Of a stretch of DNA of 64,000 bases, positions 1 through 9,732 are shown piece after piece; within the stretch, counting starts at the first letter, position 1; every line of letters starts with the position of its first letter. The translations under genes and the position numbers were made by a program. Below the pieces are notes generated by a model that made no database searches, was not told the origin of the DNA, and worked only from the letters and a program-made list of their open reading frames with translations. The DNA comes from an uncultured Sporosarcina sp. GTDB lineage: Bacteria; Bacillota; Bacilli; Bacillales_A; Planococcaceae. The DNA lies in NCBI GenBank assembly GCA_948469885.1, contig CAOKMT010000008.1:26988-90987 (forward strand), given 5' to 3'.

Positions 1-809
1 GGAATGGCATTAGTTCACATCCGGATATTGACTTCGTGTCCTTTACCGGTTCAGGAGCGGTCGGTCAGAAGATCAGCGAAAATGCAGCCAAGACAATCAA
101 AAAAGTGGCACTTGAACTCGGTGGGAAGTCTCCGCTTATCATATTGGATGACTTTGACATGAAAAAAGCAGCTAAAATTGCAATTGCAAATGTTGTTTTC
201 AACTCTGGACAAGTGTGCACGGCGGCCACGAGGACACTCATTCCAAAATCAAAACAAGAAGAGTTCATCGAAGCTGTGAAGGAAGCCTTGCCTAACTTCC
301 CTGTCGGCGATCCACAGGATAAGAAAAGTTTCTTGGGACCTCTTGTTTCCGAGAAACAGTACAATCGCGTACAGGAATATATAGAAAAAGGTATAGAAGA
401 AGGGGCTACGCTCATTGCAGGAGGAACCGGCAAACCAGAAGGCTTGGATAAAGGGTATTTCGTCAAGCCAACTGTGTTCACAGATGTTGACAATAAAATG
501 ACAATCGCGCAAGAAGAAATCTTCGGGCCAGTCATGTCTGTCATCACTTATGATGATATAGACGAAGCAATTGAAATCGCCAATGATACGGTATTTGGAT
601 TAGCAGGGTATGTCGTTGGGGAAGACGATGAAACAGTTACAAAAGTCGCGTCTTCGATCCGGGCTGGTCGTATTGTCGTCAATGGCGCCCGCGCAGACTT
701 TTCCGCTCCATTTGGAGGCTATAAACAATCAGGGATTGGCCGTGAATGGGGAGAGTATGGCATAGAGGAATACTTGGAAGTCAAATCGGTCGTCGGCATG
801 CCGTCGTAA
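1..809 (+). CDS. NAD(P)-dependent aldehyde dehydrogenase (5' partial)
   Basis: The window begins inside this gene; the frame is open from base 3 and 268 codons are visible, about the C-terminal 55% of a usual ~480-residue enzyme. It oxidises an aldehyde to the acid; the substrate cannot be told. Visible hallmarks are the FTGS turn of the Rossmann domain, ELGGK with the general-base Glu, the catalytic cysteine in [11 protein letters not shown], and EEIFGPV near the C-terminus. A GTG at 36 is an internal valine, not the start. A strong terminator follows 40 bases downstream, so this is the end of a transcription unit. Confidence 0.95.
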   Translation, partial: NGISSHPDIDFVSFTGSGAVGQKISENAAKTIKKVALELGGKSPLIILDDFDMKKAAKIAIANVVFNSGQVCTAATRTLIPKSKQEEFIEAVKEALPNFPVGDPQDKKSFLGPLVSEKQYNRVQEYIEKGIEEGATLIAGGTGKPEGLDKGYFVKPTVFTDVDNKMTIAQEEIFGPVMSVITYDDIDEAIEIANDTVFGLAGYVVGEDDETVTKVASSIRAGRIVVNGARADFSAPFGGYKQSGIGREWGEYGIEEYLEVKSVVGMPS

Positions 810-848
810 GTATGTAGAAGGTAAGTTTACTAAACATTTATTGGATTT

Positions 849-878
849 AACGGGCTCCTAAAGCGAGCCCGTTTTTTT
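849..878 (+). terminator. Rho-independent terminator after the aldehyde dehydrogenase
   Basis: A nine-pair stem (AACGGGCTC / GAGCCCGTT) with a seven-base loop is followed by a run of seven T. Confidence 0.9.
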
Positions 879-904
879 ATTGGGTTCTTCCCTAGACGTG
901 TTCC

Positions 905-1075
905 TAGTTGTGTTTGGAGAAGCGTCCGCTCGACTCCTGCGGGAAAGCGAGAAAGCCGAGACCCAGCAGGAGCAAAGCGACGATGCGGCTCGGCGCTCGC
1001 CCGCGGAAAGCGAGCGGTAAGCTTCGGAAAACAGAGGATGATTCTAGTTTCCGTGTCTTTCGGGACGGCTTACCC
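905..1075. repeat. GC-rich palindromic intergenic repeat
   Basis: GC-rich, purine-skewed block with recurring pieces: CTCCTGCGGGAAA, GACCCAGCAGGAG, and CCCGCGGAAAGCGAGCGG. It is followed by nested complementary arms (GGTAAGC at 1016-1022 with GCTTACC near 1068; CGGAAA with TTTCCG). The same family, diverged, forms the ends of the 26176-26352 element. It resembles interspersed GC-rich repeats I know from Bacillaceae and Planococcaceae genomes. The 60-codon reading frame inside it is best read as a by-product of composition. Confidence 0.6.
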
Positions 1076-1086
1076 CAACATTTGAC

Positions 1087-1875
1087 TTAGAACCGATTTT
1101 CCAAAAAAATAGTGCCAATCGAATAAAGTGCAGCTTTACCGGCTAATTTAACACGTGGTCCTTCTAGTTTGCAGTGCACAATGCCACTTCTATCAGACAA
1201 TTGCCGTGCAATCATCTCGTTTTTATTAAGTCTGTTTGCCCAATATGGGATTAAACTACAATGTGCCGACCCACATACAGGATCTTCATTGACATTTAAT
1301 TTCGGAAAAAAAGCTCTAGAAACAAAATCAAAATGGTCTCCTTTAGCAGTGACTAAAACGCCAAGTCCTTCCGGAAACTCTTGTAACTTTGAAAAGTCAG
1401 GTTTCAACTTTTCAACATCTTCTTCGGAGTCTAGGACAAATAGTAAATCACGATTTTTATGTGCTTCTAAAGGTGTAATCCCCAATGCTTCGATCATTTG
1501 AGCGGTAATTGCAAGTTTTTCTGAAGGGACAGCGGGAAAGTCCATCTCATATAAATCATCCGTCCTATATACAGTTAGAATGCCGCTTAAAGTGTCAAAC
1601 ATAACTGTATTAGTGTCTTGCTCATAATAATTTAGTAGGACATAGGCCGTGGCTAAAGTTGCATGGCCACATAACTCGATTTCCCCCGCGGGTGTAAACC
1701 ATCTTAAGTGATACGAATCATTATTTTTCACAGCGAAAGCAGTTTCAGATAGATTGTTCTCCATTGCAATTTTCTGCATTAAACTTTCAGATATCCAGTC
1801 TTCCAAAATGCAAACGCCAGCCGGATTTCCTTCGAAAATTTTCTCAGCAAACGCATCAACTACGTAATATTTCAT
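1087..1875 (-). CDS. PhzF-family isomerase/epimerase
   Basis: 262-residue protein of the PhzF (phenazine biosynthesis-like) superfamily, which has a diaminopimelate-epimerase fold. N-terminal GNPAGVCIL, the catalytic-glutamate motif EIELCGHATL near residue 45, and DPVCGSAHCSL in the second half are all present. Physiological substrate is unknown for most bacilli; the name does not mean the cell makes phenazine. The start is placed at MKYYVVDAF because GGGAGG lies seven bases upstream; an in-frame ATG five codons earlier sits on the RBS itself. It is divergent from the MocR regulator at 2034, which is often a sign of control by that regulator (inference). Confidence 0.88.
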   Translation of the reverse strand: MKYYVVDAFAEKIFEGNPAGVCILEDWISESLMQKIAMENNLSETAFAVKNNDSYHLRWFTPAGEIELCGHATLATAYVLLNYYEQDTNTVMFDTLSGILTVYRTDDLYEMDFPAVPSEKLAITAQMIEALGITPLEAHKNRDLLFVLDSEEDVEKLKPDFSKLQEFPEGLGVLVTAKGDHFDFVSRAFFPKLNVNEDPVCGSAHCSLIPYWANRLNKNEMIARQLSDRSGIVHCKLEGPRVKLAGKAALYSIGTIFLENRF

Positions 1876-1985
1876 ATGAAGTCCTCCCATTTATATTGTG
1901 TGTATTCCTTGATTTCAGCGGATTTAAATGTAAAATGCTTGTCATCATATATTCGATTACTACTCAATCATAATCCGTCTATACG

Positions 1986-2012
1986 TATAACAGTCAACAG
2001 CGTACTATAACA
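1986..2012 (+). promoter_or_regulatory. Possible MocR operator (direct repeat TATAACA)
   Basis: TATAACA occurs at 1986-1992 and 2006-2012, twenty bases apart and therefore on the same helix face, just upstream of the MocR gene and within the divergent intergenic region. MocR proteins commonly bind direct repeats near their own genes; the assignment is tentative. Confidence 0.3.
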
Positions 2013-2033
2013 CTTGTTTAATTTGGAGGGAGT

Positions 2034-3488
2034 ATGTTAGAAATTGAAATTAATCGTAATTCTACTATTCCGTTGCATCAACAAATTTTCGAAGGTATTT
2101 CAGATAGAATCCGGTCAGGGGGGATAGCTGACGGAGAGCGATTACCCTCCATCAGAGTGTTGGCGAAAAAACTTGGGGTTAGTTTAATGACAGTCGTGAA
2201 AGTGTATGAAAGACTTGAGAAAAGCGGATTCATTATTCGTATTCAAGGTAAAGGAAGCTTTGTTAACAATGATATGAAAGCATCTATGAAAACCGGATAT
2301 GAGGAAGAAAAGTATGGATGGCAACTGGCCATTTCAGATTATGTACCAAGAAATCGCTTCGATCATTATTTCACTCCCCATGAAACTAGTTATCAGCTCT
2401 CGGTTGCTGCCATTTCTCCGGGGTTACTTCCGAATCGGTATATAAAGTCAGAGATATATAAGACTTTGGAAGAGCACCCACTGATCTTGTCGAAATATGG
2501 GCCGATTCAAGGGGATGAAGAGTTACGTTATACAATGAGTAAGTATCTTCATAAACAAAATATACACATTTCCCCAGATGACATTTTAGTAACGAGTGGA
2601 GCACAACAGGGGATCGATCTTATTGCAAGAACTTTTATTGGGCCAGGAGATGTAGTTGTGGTGGAAATGCCTACTTATTCGGCTGCCATTGATACGTTTC
2701 GAAATCGAGGTGCAACGATAATTGGTGTGCCCGTAGATGAAAATGGAATGCAAATGGATATTTTGCAAAATGTCATTGAGAAGTATAAGCCTAAATTAGT
2801 CTACACCATTCCTAATTTCCATAATCCAACGGGGCATGTACTAAGTGATAGTAGAAGAAGAAAGCTGCTATTGTTTGCTGAAGAATATCAATTTTTGATT
2901 GTAGAAGATGATCCTTGGAGTGAGATCTTTTTTGAAAAGGCTCCGCCACACCCTATAAAAAGTTATGATAGCCATGGACATGTCATTTATATTAAAGGGT
3001 TAAGCAAAGTAGTAGCTCCAGGATGCAGAATCGGTATTTTAATAGCTAACGGAATATTATTAGCAAGATTGCTCGTTTCAAAAGCAAATGTTGATCTCGG
3101 GAGTCCGATGTTAACTCAAAAAGTGATTCTTCCATTACTTGATTCAGAAAGAATTGAAAAGCATATGGAAAAGTTGAGATTTGCTTTGAAGTTAAGAAGA
3201 GATAAAGTAACCGATATTTTAAGCGCCAATTTACCTGAAGGAATACGCTGGACTGTTCCAAAAGGGGGTATAAATATATGGCTTACCTTTCCTGTAACAT
3301 GCCATACTGATGACTTATTAATAGAATGCAGAAAACGGCACATATTATTCCTTCCAGGTTCCTCTTGCTTTTCAGAGGAAATTGAAAAAAATCACCTAAG
3401 AATAAGCTTTTCTTTTTTACCGGAAGAATTATTGGAAGAAGGAGTCGTAAAGTTTTGCGAAATCGTAACGGGGTTTATGAATAAGTAG
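2034..3488 (+). CDS. MocR-type regulator (GntR HTH + aminotransferase fold)
   Basis: 484 residues. N-terminal winged helix of the GntR family (roughly residues 10-75, including RLPSIRVLAKKLGVS), then a fold-type-I aminotransferase domain. PLP-site motifs are visible: NFHNPTG, VEDDPW, and lysine in IKGLSK (about residue 325). Such proteins sense PLP or an amino compound and control neighbouring genes. ATG is preceded by GGAGGG at good spacing. The divergent PhzF-like gene is the obvious candidate target. It differs clearly from the GabR-like paralog at 20440. A strong terminator follows. Confidence 0.88.
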   Translation: MLEIEINRNSTIPLHQQIFEGISDRIRSGGIADGERLPSIRVLAKKLGVSLMTVVKVYERLEKSGFIIRIQGKGSFVNNDMKASMKTGYEEEKYGWQLAISDYVPRNRFDHYFTPHETSYQLSVAAISPGLLPNRYIKSEIYKTLEEHPLILSKYGPIQGDEELRYTMSKYLHKQNIHISPDDILVTSGAQQGIDLIARTFIGPGDVVVVEMPTYSAAIDTFRNRGATIIGVPVDENGMQMDILQNVIEKYKPKLVYTIPNFHNPTGHVLSDSRRRKLLLFAEEYQFLIVEDDPWSEIFFEKAPPHPIKSYDSHGHVIYIKGLSKVVAPGCRIGILIANGILLARLLVSKANVDLGSPMLTQKVILPLLDSERIEKHMEKLRFALKLRRDKVTDILSANLPEGIRWTVPKGGINIWLTFPVTCHTDDLLIECRKRHILFLPGSSCFSEEIEKNHLRISFSFLPEELLEEGVVKFCEIVTGFMNK

Positions 3489-3534
3489 TGAATACGCGAG
3501 AATAAAGGGAAGTTGATTAAAGAGAGCAATAAGT

Positions 3535-3575
3535 AAAGAGTTATTCGAGTGTTGTATTTTCGAATAACTCTTTTT
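3535..3575 (+). terminator. Terminator after MocR gene
   Basis: AAAGAGTTATTCG pairs perfectly with CGAATAACTCTTT and is followed by T residues. A second perfect hairpin (GAGCAGACAC/GTGTCTGCTC, 3629-3654) lies just before the converging anti-sigma gene end but has no T run. Confidence 0.85.
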
Positions 3576-3672
3576 ATCATTTGCATCTATATAAATTGAA
3601 CTAACTAATTTCTTCTAACCGTTGATGAGAGCAGACACGTGAATGTGTCTGCTCCTTTGAAATGCAAAGGAA

Positions 3673-4524
3673 TTAGTGAATGTATACGTCACTCACCAAC
3701 AAGTTACTGAGGATATCCGAAGGGATTTCGAACGTCACGACACCCATGTAACCAGGTGCGACTTCGTATTTGTCAAATGAAATAACAAGTTGATGATTTG
3801 CCGTAATATAGAAGTTCTGATCAGGTTTAATGGTTTCAAAATCCAAATAAGAAACTTCTTCATCTGCTGTCATTTGTCGCTTCATTTCTTCTGCTATATA
3901 CGAACTAATGACCTTGATATATTGATCGTCTTTAAAAAGGCTCGGTAGTGTGATTAATATATTTTCCTGTTTATCGATTGTGTCGTACTGCATGGTTGTT
4001 GAAGAGGAGCCAATTGTATTTACCTCATAGCGGGCAATCGATAGAAGTTGGGCTGTATCTGTCATTACTTCGTAGCCGGTGTCAATTCCGAGGTGACCGT
4101 TTCCTGCTTTTTTCATCTCGGCAACTTCTTGTTCGAATTGCTCGAAGCGTGCTTTGTTTTCCTCGATATACTTTTCGTTCAATGAAGCTTGTAGCTTTTC
4201 ATTCTCTAAACCATTAATTGCTGGTGTAGCAAGATCGGCTTGATATGTTTTTTCGTCCAAGGTTAACTTTTGAACAGTCAAAACTTCAACGATAGATCCG
4301 AGTACGGGGATATTCGCCATCGCTTGTGCCATTGTTGGACTCATGTTGATGCTGCTGACAAACAAAGCAGCAGCCGCCACTGCTCCGATCGTCCATTGTT
4401 TTAGAAAAGGACGTTTTTTCTGAGATGCTTTCGCCTGACGGATCGAGTCTTTTACAACATCATTCAACTCAGGGGGAATATCTATGTTGTCATAACTTTT
4501 TTTTAACCTATCTATTTTTTTCAT
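3673..4524 (-). CDS. RsiV-like transmembrane anti-sigma factor
   Basis: 283 residues. A short cytoplasmic N-terminus rich in Lys, one membrane helix near residues 45-65, and an extracytoplasmic domain of the DUF4163/DUF3298 type, ending with FDKYEVAPGYMG. This is the layout of RsiV, the anti-sigma factor of SigV. It should hold the upstream sigma factor inactive at the membrane until signal-dependent proteolysis. It overlaps the sigma gene by four bases (ATGA), so the two are translationally coupled. In B. subtilis RsiV binds lysozyme; whether this one does is not shown here. Confidence 0.82.
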   Translation of the reverse strand: MKKIDRLKKSYDNIDIPPELNDVVKDSIRQAKASQKKRPFLKQWTIGAVAAAALFVSSINMSPTMAQAMANIPVLGSIVEVLTVQKLTLDEKTYQADLATPAINGLENEKLQASLNEKYIEENKARFEQFEQEVAEMKKAGNGHLGIDTGYEVMTDTAQLLSIARYEVNTIGSSSTTMQYDTIDKQENILITLPSLFKDDQYIKVISSYIAEEMKRQMTADEEVSYLDFETIKPDQNFYITANHQLVISFDKYEVAPGYMGVVTFEIPSDILSNLLVSDVYIH

Positions 4525-5018
4525 AACCTGAATTCCTCTCCAACTTCAATACGTAGTTTTTTTAATGCGCTATACAACCTTGTTTTAACCGTATTGACAT
4601 TTTGATCTGTGACCGCTGCGATCTCTTCAAGTTTTAAGTCTTCAAAAAAACGGAGAATGATAAGCGTCTTATATTTCGGAGGTAACTGATCAATCGCTTC
4701 TTGCAGGTCCATATCGGTCATTTCATCTTCTAACTTTGGTAAATGGACACTAAGAATTTCATCATCCATCACTGTAATCCGCTGATGTTTTCTGATGAAA
4801 TCAATGGAAGTGTTGATGAGAATTCGATAGAACCAAGTTTTTAAATATGTGATTTCTTCAAGTCGGTCAATTGATTTAAGCGCTTTAAAAATAGAATCTT
4901 GTACAATATCGAGTGCATTTTCTTTATTTCTAACATAACTGTATGCAAGGCGATAATGGGTTTCTCGGTTTTCTATTATAAATTTTTCTACGAGTTCGAA
5001 CTTATCCTTTTTTGTCAT
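4521..5018 (-). CDS. ECF sigma factor, SigV-like
   Basis: 165-residue sigma-70 family protein with region 2 (ALDIVQDSIFKALKSI, then the RTWF-like segment TYLKTWFYRILIN) and region 4 (LPPKYKTLIILRFFEDLKLEEIAAV followed by NVNTVKTRL). Start set at MTKKDKFELVEKF because AAAGGTGAA lies ten bases upstream; an upstream in-frame start would add eleven residues without an RBS. First gene of the sigma/anti-sigma operon. A CGTC-type ECF promoter can be drawn 58-84 bases upstream, suggesting autoregulation. Confidence 0.87.
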   Translation of the reverse strand: MTKKDKFELVEKFIIENRETHYRLAYSYVRNKENALDIVQDSIFKALKSIDRLEEITYLKTWFYRILINTSIDFIRKHQRITVMDDEILSVHLPKLEDEMTDMDLQEAIDQLPPKYKTLIILRFFEDLKLEEIAAVTDQNVNTVKTRLYSALKKLRIEVGEEFRL

Positions 5019-5075
5019 GACAAAAGATTCACCTTTTCTAATTTTCAACACGTCGCGATCATGTTCTAATTATTT

Positions 5076-5102
5076 GACGGGCTTGTTGCTTAAAAAGTTT
5101 TG
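5076..5102 (-). promoter_or_regulatory. Candidate ECF (autoregulated) promoter of the sigV-like operon
   Basis: On the minus strand CAAAAC (-35, complement of 5097-5102) is separated by 17 bases from CGTC (-10, complement of 5076-5079), close to the ECF consensus TGAAAC-N16/17-CGTC. The first -35 base pairs deviate from consensus. Confidence 0.35.
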
Positions 5103-5112
5103 AGGGAAGAAC

Positions 5113-5426
5113 ATGAAAATTGGAGCTGGAAGAATAATCGTTGTGTTTAGTTTTTCTGCAGTTGTTGAGCTTCCGTGAAGTAATGGCATTGCAACAATCT
5201 ACCGAGGAAATAAAGGGGGATTGGGCGTAAAGTCAGCGTATACAAGACGCCAAAAGCGGATGGTTTTGAGGTGGAAAATCCATCATTGACCCACGGTTCT
5301 TATACTTTCTACCTCCAGGTACCGGGCGGTTTTACAATCGAATCTTTTTGTCAAATAGAAGGGACTGATCCTACGAAGGGACCGGTTCCGTCTTTTGGTA
5401 AGTCAAAAGGTTCTTCCCGATTATAA
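5113..5426 (+). pseudogene. Decayed gene for a small secreted-type protein
   Basis: A good RBS (GAGGGAAG) precedes ATG 5113. The frame opens with a hydrophobic leader (MKIGAGRIIVVFSFSAVVEL), meets a TGA, continues in frame as SNGIATIYRGNKGG, then needs a +1 shift into IGRKVSVYKTPKADGFEVEN...GPVPSFGKSKGSSRL. A proper terminator sits 46 bases after the final stop. I infer a gene with one nonsense codon and one frameshift. I do not recognise the family; sequencing error at two sites is the alternative. Confidence 0.4.
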
Positions 5427-5471
5427 AAGAAATTAAATTACGATAAAAATGGAAAGGATGCAGATTTAAGC

Positions 5472-5507
5472 GAGAGACCGGAAATACATTCGGTCTCTCT
5501 TTTTTTA
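5472..5507 (+). terminator. Terminator after the decayed small gene
   Basis: GAGAGACCG/CGGTCTCTC stem followed by eight T. Nearly the same hairpin, loop included, recurs at 14835-14867. From here to 5913 I see no gene; a further eight-pair inverted repeat (AGCCTATT/AATAGGCT, about 5660-5688) followed by T-rich sequence may be another terminator. Confidence 0.85.
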
Positions 5508-5913
5508 TTTAACTGCCTGTTGGGTTTCGTGTATGTCTAACACAAGTAATGCCATAGTGAAAGGGAATTTGTTTTATCTTGGTGTTTTAAAGATATATTG
5601 GAAGATCTTATAAATGGTCTAGTTACTATATATTGGATAGTGTATTATTTCGTCAATCAGCCTATTGAATTGAGGGAGTAATAGGCTATCTATTTTTATG
5701 TGAAAAAACAATGAATCTTCAAATGAGTGCATTTGTTGAACGTTTTGTGACGACTTTTTTATCATTTAATGAAGTTCTTGTGAAGTGTGCTTTAGCTAAT
5801 TGTTTTTGGTTTTTTGCTATATTAAAATAAATGATGAGTAGTGAGAGCTACTGGTTATTTTTTTGAAAGTTATGTTTGTAAAGTTTTTCAGACCAAAAGA
5901 AAGGGGTAACACC

Positions 5914-6828
5914 ATGAGGAAGAAATGGGCTTTTTTAGGTTTAGTGATTAGTCTTTTCGCGATGTTAGCGGGTTGTGAACCACTTATGGTTTTAGATCCC
6001 AAGGGACCACAAGCCGAAACAACTGCCAATGTTATTTGGATCTCGATTGCGACAATGGCATTTGTTGTGGTAGCTGTTTTCGGTCTACTGGCATACATCG
6101 TTTTTAAATACCGCGCTTCGAAACAAAGTGAGGATTATGAACCTCCGCATATCGAAGGGAACCCGATTGTTGAATCGATCATCGTCGGGATACCAATTAT
6201 CATCATCATTTTCCTTTCAATTGTTACTGTCAAATCGACTTATGAAGTGGAGGCGACACCGAAAGGATATGAAGGTCAAAAGCCATTGGTTGTCTATGCT
6301 TCTTCCTCCGATTGGAAATGGCATTTCAGTTACCCGGAAGAAAATATTGAAACCGTGAACTACCTTTATATCCCAACAGATCGACCGCTTGAATTTAGAT
6401 TGTACTCATACGGACCGATCACGAGTTTTTGGATTCCACAATTGGGTGGACAAAAATATGCGATGTCGGACATGGTGACGACGTTACATTTGGCCGCGGA
6501 GGTTCCCGGTGAGTATATGGGAAGAAATGCGAACTTCAGCGGGAAAGGCTTTGCGGAGAATATTTTTCACGTGGAAGCAATGCCCGAAGCGGAGTTCAAT
6601 GAGTGGGTGGCAGATGTGAAAGCGACAGCTGAACCCCTTACTGAAGAAAAGTTCAATGAGTTGCTGGAACCGGGTCATCTTGGTCAACTGACATTCAGTG
6701 GCACGCATTTGGAATTTTTGCCGCCGCCTGAGGGTCATCACCATGGAGCAAATCAATCTCACGAAGATGAAGCTGATCCCACTGGCGCACATGACGAAAT
6801 AGAGGCAAATCATTCGGATCATCAATAA
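5914..6828 (+). CDS. qoxA: Cytochrome aa3 quinol oxidase subunit II
   Basis: 304-residue membrane-anchored lipoprotein: signal with lipobox LAGC (about residues 17-20), two transmembrane helices, then the cupredoxin domain (about residues 125-240). The CuA ligand motif of cytochrome c oxidases is absent, which marks a quinol-oxidising enzyme. The C-terminal tail is unusually rich in His and acidic residues (GHHHG...NHSDHQ). Start chosen at MRKKWAFLG behind AAAGGGG; the frame is open 17 codons further up. First gene of qoxABCD. Confidence 0.95.
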   Translation: MRKKWAFLGLVISLFAMLAGCEPLMVLDPKGPQAETTANVIWISIATMAFVVVAVFGLLAYIVFKYRASKQSEDYEPPHIEGNPIVESIIVGIPIIIIIFLSIVTVKSTYEVEATPKGYEGQKPLVVYASSSDWKWHFSYPEENIETVNYLYIPTDRPLEFRLYSYGPITSFWIPQLGGQKYAMSDMVTTLHLAAEVPGEYMGRNANFSGKGFAENIFHVEAMPEAEFNEWVADVKATAEPLTEEKFNELLEPGHLGQLTFSGTHLEFLPPPEGHHHGANQSHEDEADPTGAHDEIEANHSDHQ

Positions 6829-6897
6829 ATGTTACGGGATTCAATATATCTAACCAGATCTGTCACGTATTAAGTTTTTGAAAGGAGTACAAAAAGT

Positions 6898-8856
6898 ATG
6901 GAATACTTTGATCGATTTGCCATACCTCATCCAAGTCCCGCGATTTACGCATCCATGGTTGCCATAGGTCTTACCGTGATTGCGATACTTATAGGCTTAA
7001 CTTACTTTAAAAAATGGGGTTACTTATGGCGTGAATGGTTGACGACTGTGGATCATAAAAAAATCGGTATCCTGTATCTCATCTCCGCGCTGCTCATGTT
7101 ATTCCGTGGTGGGGTGGATGCGCTGATGATGCGGGCCCAAACAGCTGTACCTGACAACACATTGTTGGATGCTCAGCATTACAATGAAGTATTTACGACG
7201 CACGGAGTTGTCATGATTATTTTTATGGCAATGCCCTTCATTTACGCTTTGATGAACTTCGTTGTCCCTTTACAGATCGGAGCGCGTGATGTTGCGTTCC
7301 CTCGTTTGAACGCGCTCAGTTTCTGGCTGTTCTTCATGGGGGCAATGTTATTCAATATCTCATTCGTCGTCGGCGGTTCTCCTGACGCTGGTTGGACGTC
7401 GTATTTCCCACTTGCAGGGAACGATTTCAGTCAATCGGTAGGAACAAACTATTACCTACTCTCAATTCAGATTGCAGGTATTGGTACGTTAATCTCGGGT
7501 ATTAACTTCATGACGACAATTTTTAAGATGAGAGCACCTGGTATGAAATTGATGAAAATGCCAATGTTCACGTGGACAGCACTCATCACGAATGCGATTG
7601 TAGTTTTCGCATTCCCCGTCCTAACCGTTACACTTTTGCTAGGAACGATGGACCGTCTGTTTGGTACCCATATCTTCTCGATGACAAATGGCGGGATGGA
7701 TATGCTCTGGGCAAACTTGTTCTGGGTTTGGGGGCATCCAGAAGTGTATATCCTCATTTTGCCGGCATTCGGTATTTATAGTGAGGTTGTTTCTACCTTC
7801 TCTCAACGTAACCTTTATGGCTATAAATCGATGGTCGCTTCGATTGTGATCATTTCGTTCTTCTCGTTTTTAGTTTGGACCCATCACTTCTTCACGATGG
7901 GACAAGGTCCACTAACAAATAGTATTTTCTCGATTACGACAATGGCGATTGCGATTCCAACCGGGATCAAGATCTTTAACTGGCTGTTGACGATGCGGAA
8001 AGGGAAAATTAAATTTACGGTTCCGATGCTCTATACAGTAGGGTTCATCCCGATTTTCACAATTGGTGGGGTGACGGGCGTCATGCTCGGTATGGCGAGT
8101 GCCGATTATCAATACCATAATACGATGTTTTTAGTTGCACATTTCCATTACACGATCATTCCGGGTGTTGTCTTCGCGATGCTGGCCGGACTTACGTACT
8201 GGTGGCCGAAGATGTTCGGTTTCATGTTAAACGAACGAATCGGGAAATGGGCTTTCTGGTTTATCATGATCGGCTTCAATGTCACATTCTTCCCGATGTT
8301 CTTTACGGGATTGGATGGGCAAGCGCGTCGGATGTACACGTATTCTGAAGCGACCGGGTTTGGTCCATTAAATATGCTTTCCTTTGTGGGAGCAATTGGT
8401 CTGGCGATCGGCTTTGCGATCATCGTCTATAACGTTTATTACAGTACGCGCTATGCTTCACGAGATATTGGAACAGATCCGTGGAATGCCCGTACGCTAG
8501 AATGGGCGACGCAGACGCCGGTACAATCGTATAACTTTGCACGGACACCGCATGTGAATTCCATTGAAGCTTTCTGGGATCATAAGAAAAAAGGTCAGCC
8601 GCTATTCAAAGGTGAAATTGAGAAGATTCATATGCCGAATAACAGTGGCGTGCCGTTTATTATGAGTTGTATTTTCTTTGTCTGGGGCTTCTCGTTCGTA
8701 TTCAGCATGTGGATCCCGGCAATCATTACGACGATTGCAATCTTTGCATGTATGGCGCACCGTTCATTTGAAAAAGACGACGGTCATTACATTTCCGTCG
8801 AAGAAATTGAAGCAACAGAAAAAAATAGCGAGGTGTTAGCTGATGAAAATAGATAA
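6898..8856 (+). CDS. qoxB: Cytochrome aa3 quinol oxidase subunit I
   Basis: 652 residues, heme-copper oxidase catalytic subunit with about 14-15 membrane helices. Visible ligands: low-spin heme histidine in [10 protein letters not shown], the CuB His/cross-linked Tyr motif [12 protein letters not shown], the CuB His pair in WTHHFFTMG, and the two heme histidines in [10 protein letters not shown]. It reduces O2 to water and pumps protons. AAAGGAG precedes the ATG. It overlaps qoxC by 14 bases. Confidence 0.97.
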   Translation: MEYFDRFAIPHPSPAIYASMVAIGLTVIAILIGLTYFKKWGYLWREWLTTVDHKKIGILYLISALLMLFRGGVDALMMRAQTAVPDNTLLDAQHYNEVFTTHGVVMIIFMAMPFIYALMNFVVPLQIGARDVAFPRLNALSFWLFFMGAMLFNISFVVGGSPDAGWTSYFPLAGNDFSQSVGTNYYLLSIQIAGIGTLISGINFMTTIFKMRAPGMKLMKMPMFTWTALITNAIVVFAFPVLTVTLLLGTMDRLFGTHIFSMTNGGMDMLWANLFWVWGHPEVYILILPAFGIYSEVVSTFSQRNLYGYKSMVASIVIISFFSFLVWTHHFFTMGQGPLTNSIFSITTMAIAIPTGIKIFNWLLTMRKGKIKFTVPMLYTVGFIPIFTIGGVTGVMLGMASADYQYHNTMFLVAHFHYTIIPGVVFAMLAGLTYWWPKMFGFMLNERIGKWAFWFIMIGFNVTFFPMFFTGLDGQARRMYTYSEATGFGPLNMLSFVGAIGLAIGFAIIVYNVYYSTRYASRDIGTDPWNARTLEWATQTPVQSYNFARTPHVNSIEAFWDHKKKGQPLFKGEIEKIHMPNNSGVPFIMSCIFFVWGFSFVFSMWIPAIITTIAIFACMAHRSFEKDDGHYISVEEIEATEKNSEVLADENR

Positions 8857-9439
8857 CTCGCTTCCACTCGAATATGGCACAGAACAGAATAAGTTGAACA
8901 TACTAGGTTTCTGGATTTTCCTCGGAGCCGAAGTGATGCTTTTTGCAACACTTTTTGCGACCTATTTCACGTTGGAGCATCGAATCGGTAACGGACCCGC
9001 CGGAGCAGAGATTTTTGAACTCACACCGGTACTCATTGAAACGCTTTTGCTGTTAACGAGTAGTTTCACGATCGGTCTTGGCGTGCATGCGATGCGGATC
9101 GGTAAAAAGAATGCAATGATGACATTCTTTGCGATTACATTGCTTCTCGGTTTGGCTTTCCTCGGCGTGGAGATTTACGAGTTCACGCATTACGTCCATG
9201 TGGGAGCAGGCCTGCAAGTGAGTGCTTTCACGGGTGTTTTGTTGACGACGCTCGGGACGCACGGGGCGCACGTGACAGTCGGTCTCTTTTGGGGATTGTT
9301 CATCATCTTGCAAGTGAAGAAACATGGCTTGACGCCCGCCACGGCCAATAAGTCATTTATCTTCTCACTTTATTGGCACTTCTTGGACGTCGTCTGGATC
9401 TTCATTTTCAGCTTCATCTACTTGAAAGGAATGATGTAA
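8843..9439 (+). CDS. qoxC: Cytochrome aa3 quinol oxidase subunit III
   Basis: 198 residues, about five transmembrane helices, typical short Qox/Cyo-type subunit III (conserved [14 protein letters not shown] and [11 protein letters not shown]). It starts inside the end of qoxB (GAGGTG RBS, 14-base overlap) and is followed after one base by qoxD, so expression is tightly coupled. Confidence 0.95.
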   Translation: MKIDNSLPLEYGTEQNKLNILGFWIFLGAEVMLFATLFATYFTLEHRIGNGPAGAEIFELTPVLIETLLLLTSSFTIGLGVHAMRIGKKNAMMTFFAITLLLGLAFLGVEIYEFTHYVHVGAGLQVSAFTGVLLTTLGTHGAHVTVGLFWGLFIILQVKKHGLTPATANKSFIFSLYWHFLDVVWIFIFSFIYLKGMM

Positions 9440-9440
9440 G

Positions 9441-9722
9441 ATGAGTGAATTATTCCCGCGTAAACAAGTGATGGGCTTTGTCTTTTCATTGGTACTGACA
9501 GCAGCGGCGCTGACTGTTTATTTCTTAGATGTGTCGTTTGCGATAGGGATGACGATTCTCTTGGTCACAGCATTCATTCAAGCGGCAGTTCAGCTCATTG
9601 GATTCATGCATGCAGGTGAATCGGAAGATAGAGCGGCGATTTACATGAACATCTATTACGGTGTCGCGATCGCGCTCGTTACGATCTTCGGTACATTGTT
9701 AATTTTAGTTTGGGATATGTAA
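9441..9722 (+). CDS. qoxD: Cytochrome aa3 quinol oxidase subunit IV
   Basis: 93 residues, three predicted membrane helices, with the family pattern of an MxAFIQAAVQLIGFMH-like helix. Small accessory subunit that aids assembly of the CuB centre. Last gene of qoxABCD, followed by a strong terminator. Confidence 0.93.
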   Translation: MSELFPRKQVMGFVFSLVLTAAALTVYFLDVSFAIGMTILLVTAFIQAAVQLIGFMHAGESEDRAAIYMNIYYGVAIALVTIFGTLLILVWDM

Positions 9723-9732
9723 GACGAAATAG

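Noticed and set aside
908-1090. 60-codon plus-strand frame in the GC-rich repeat
   Set aside because: It follows the repeat, has no RBS and reads as Arg/Lys/Pro-rich nonsense typical of palindromic GC-rich DNA.
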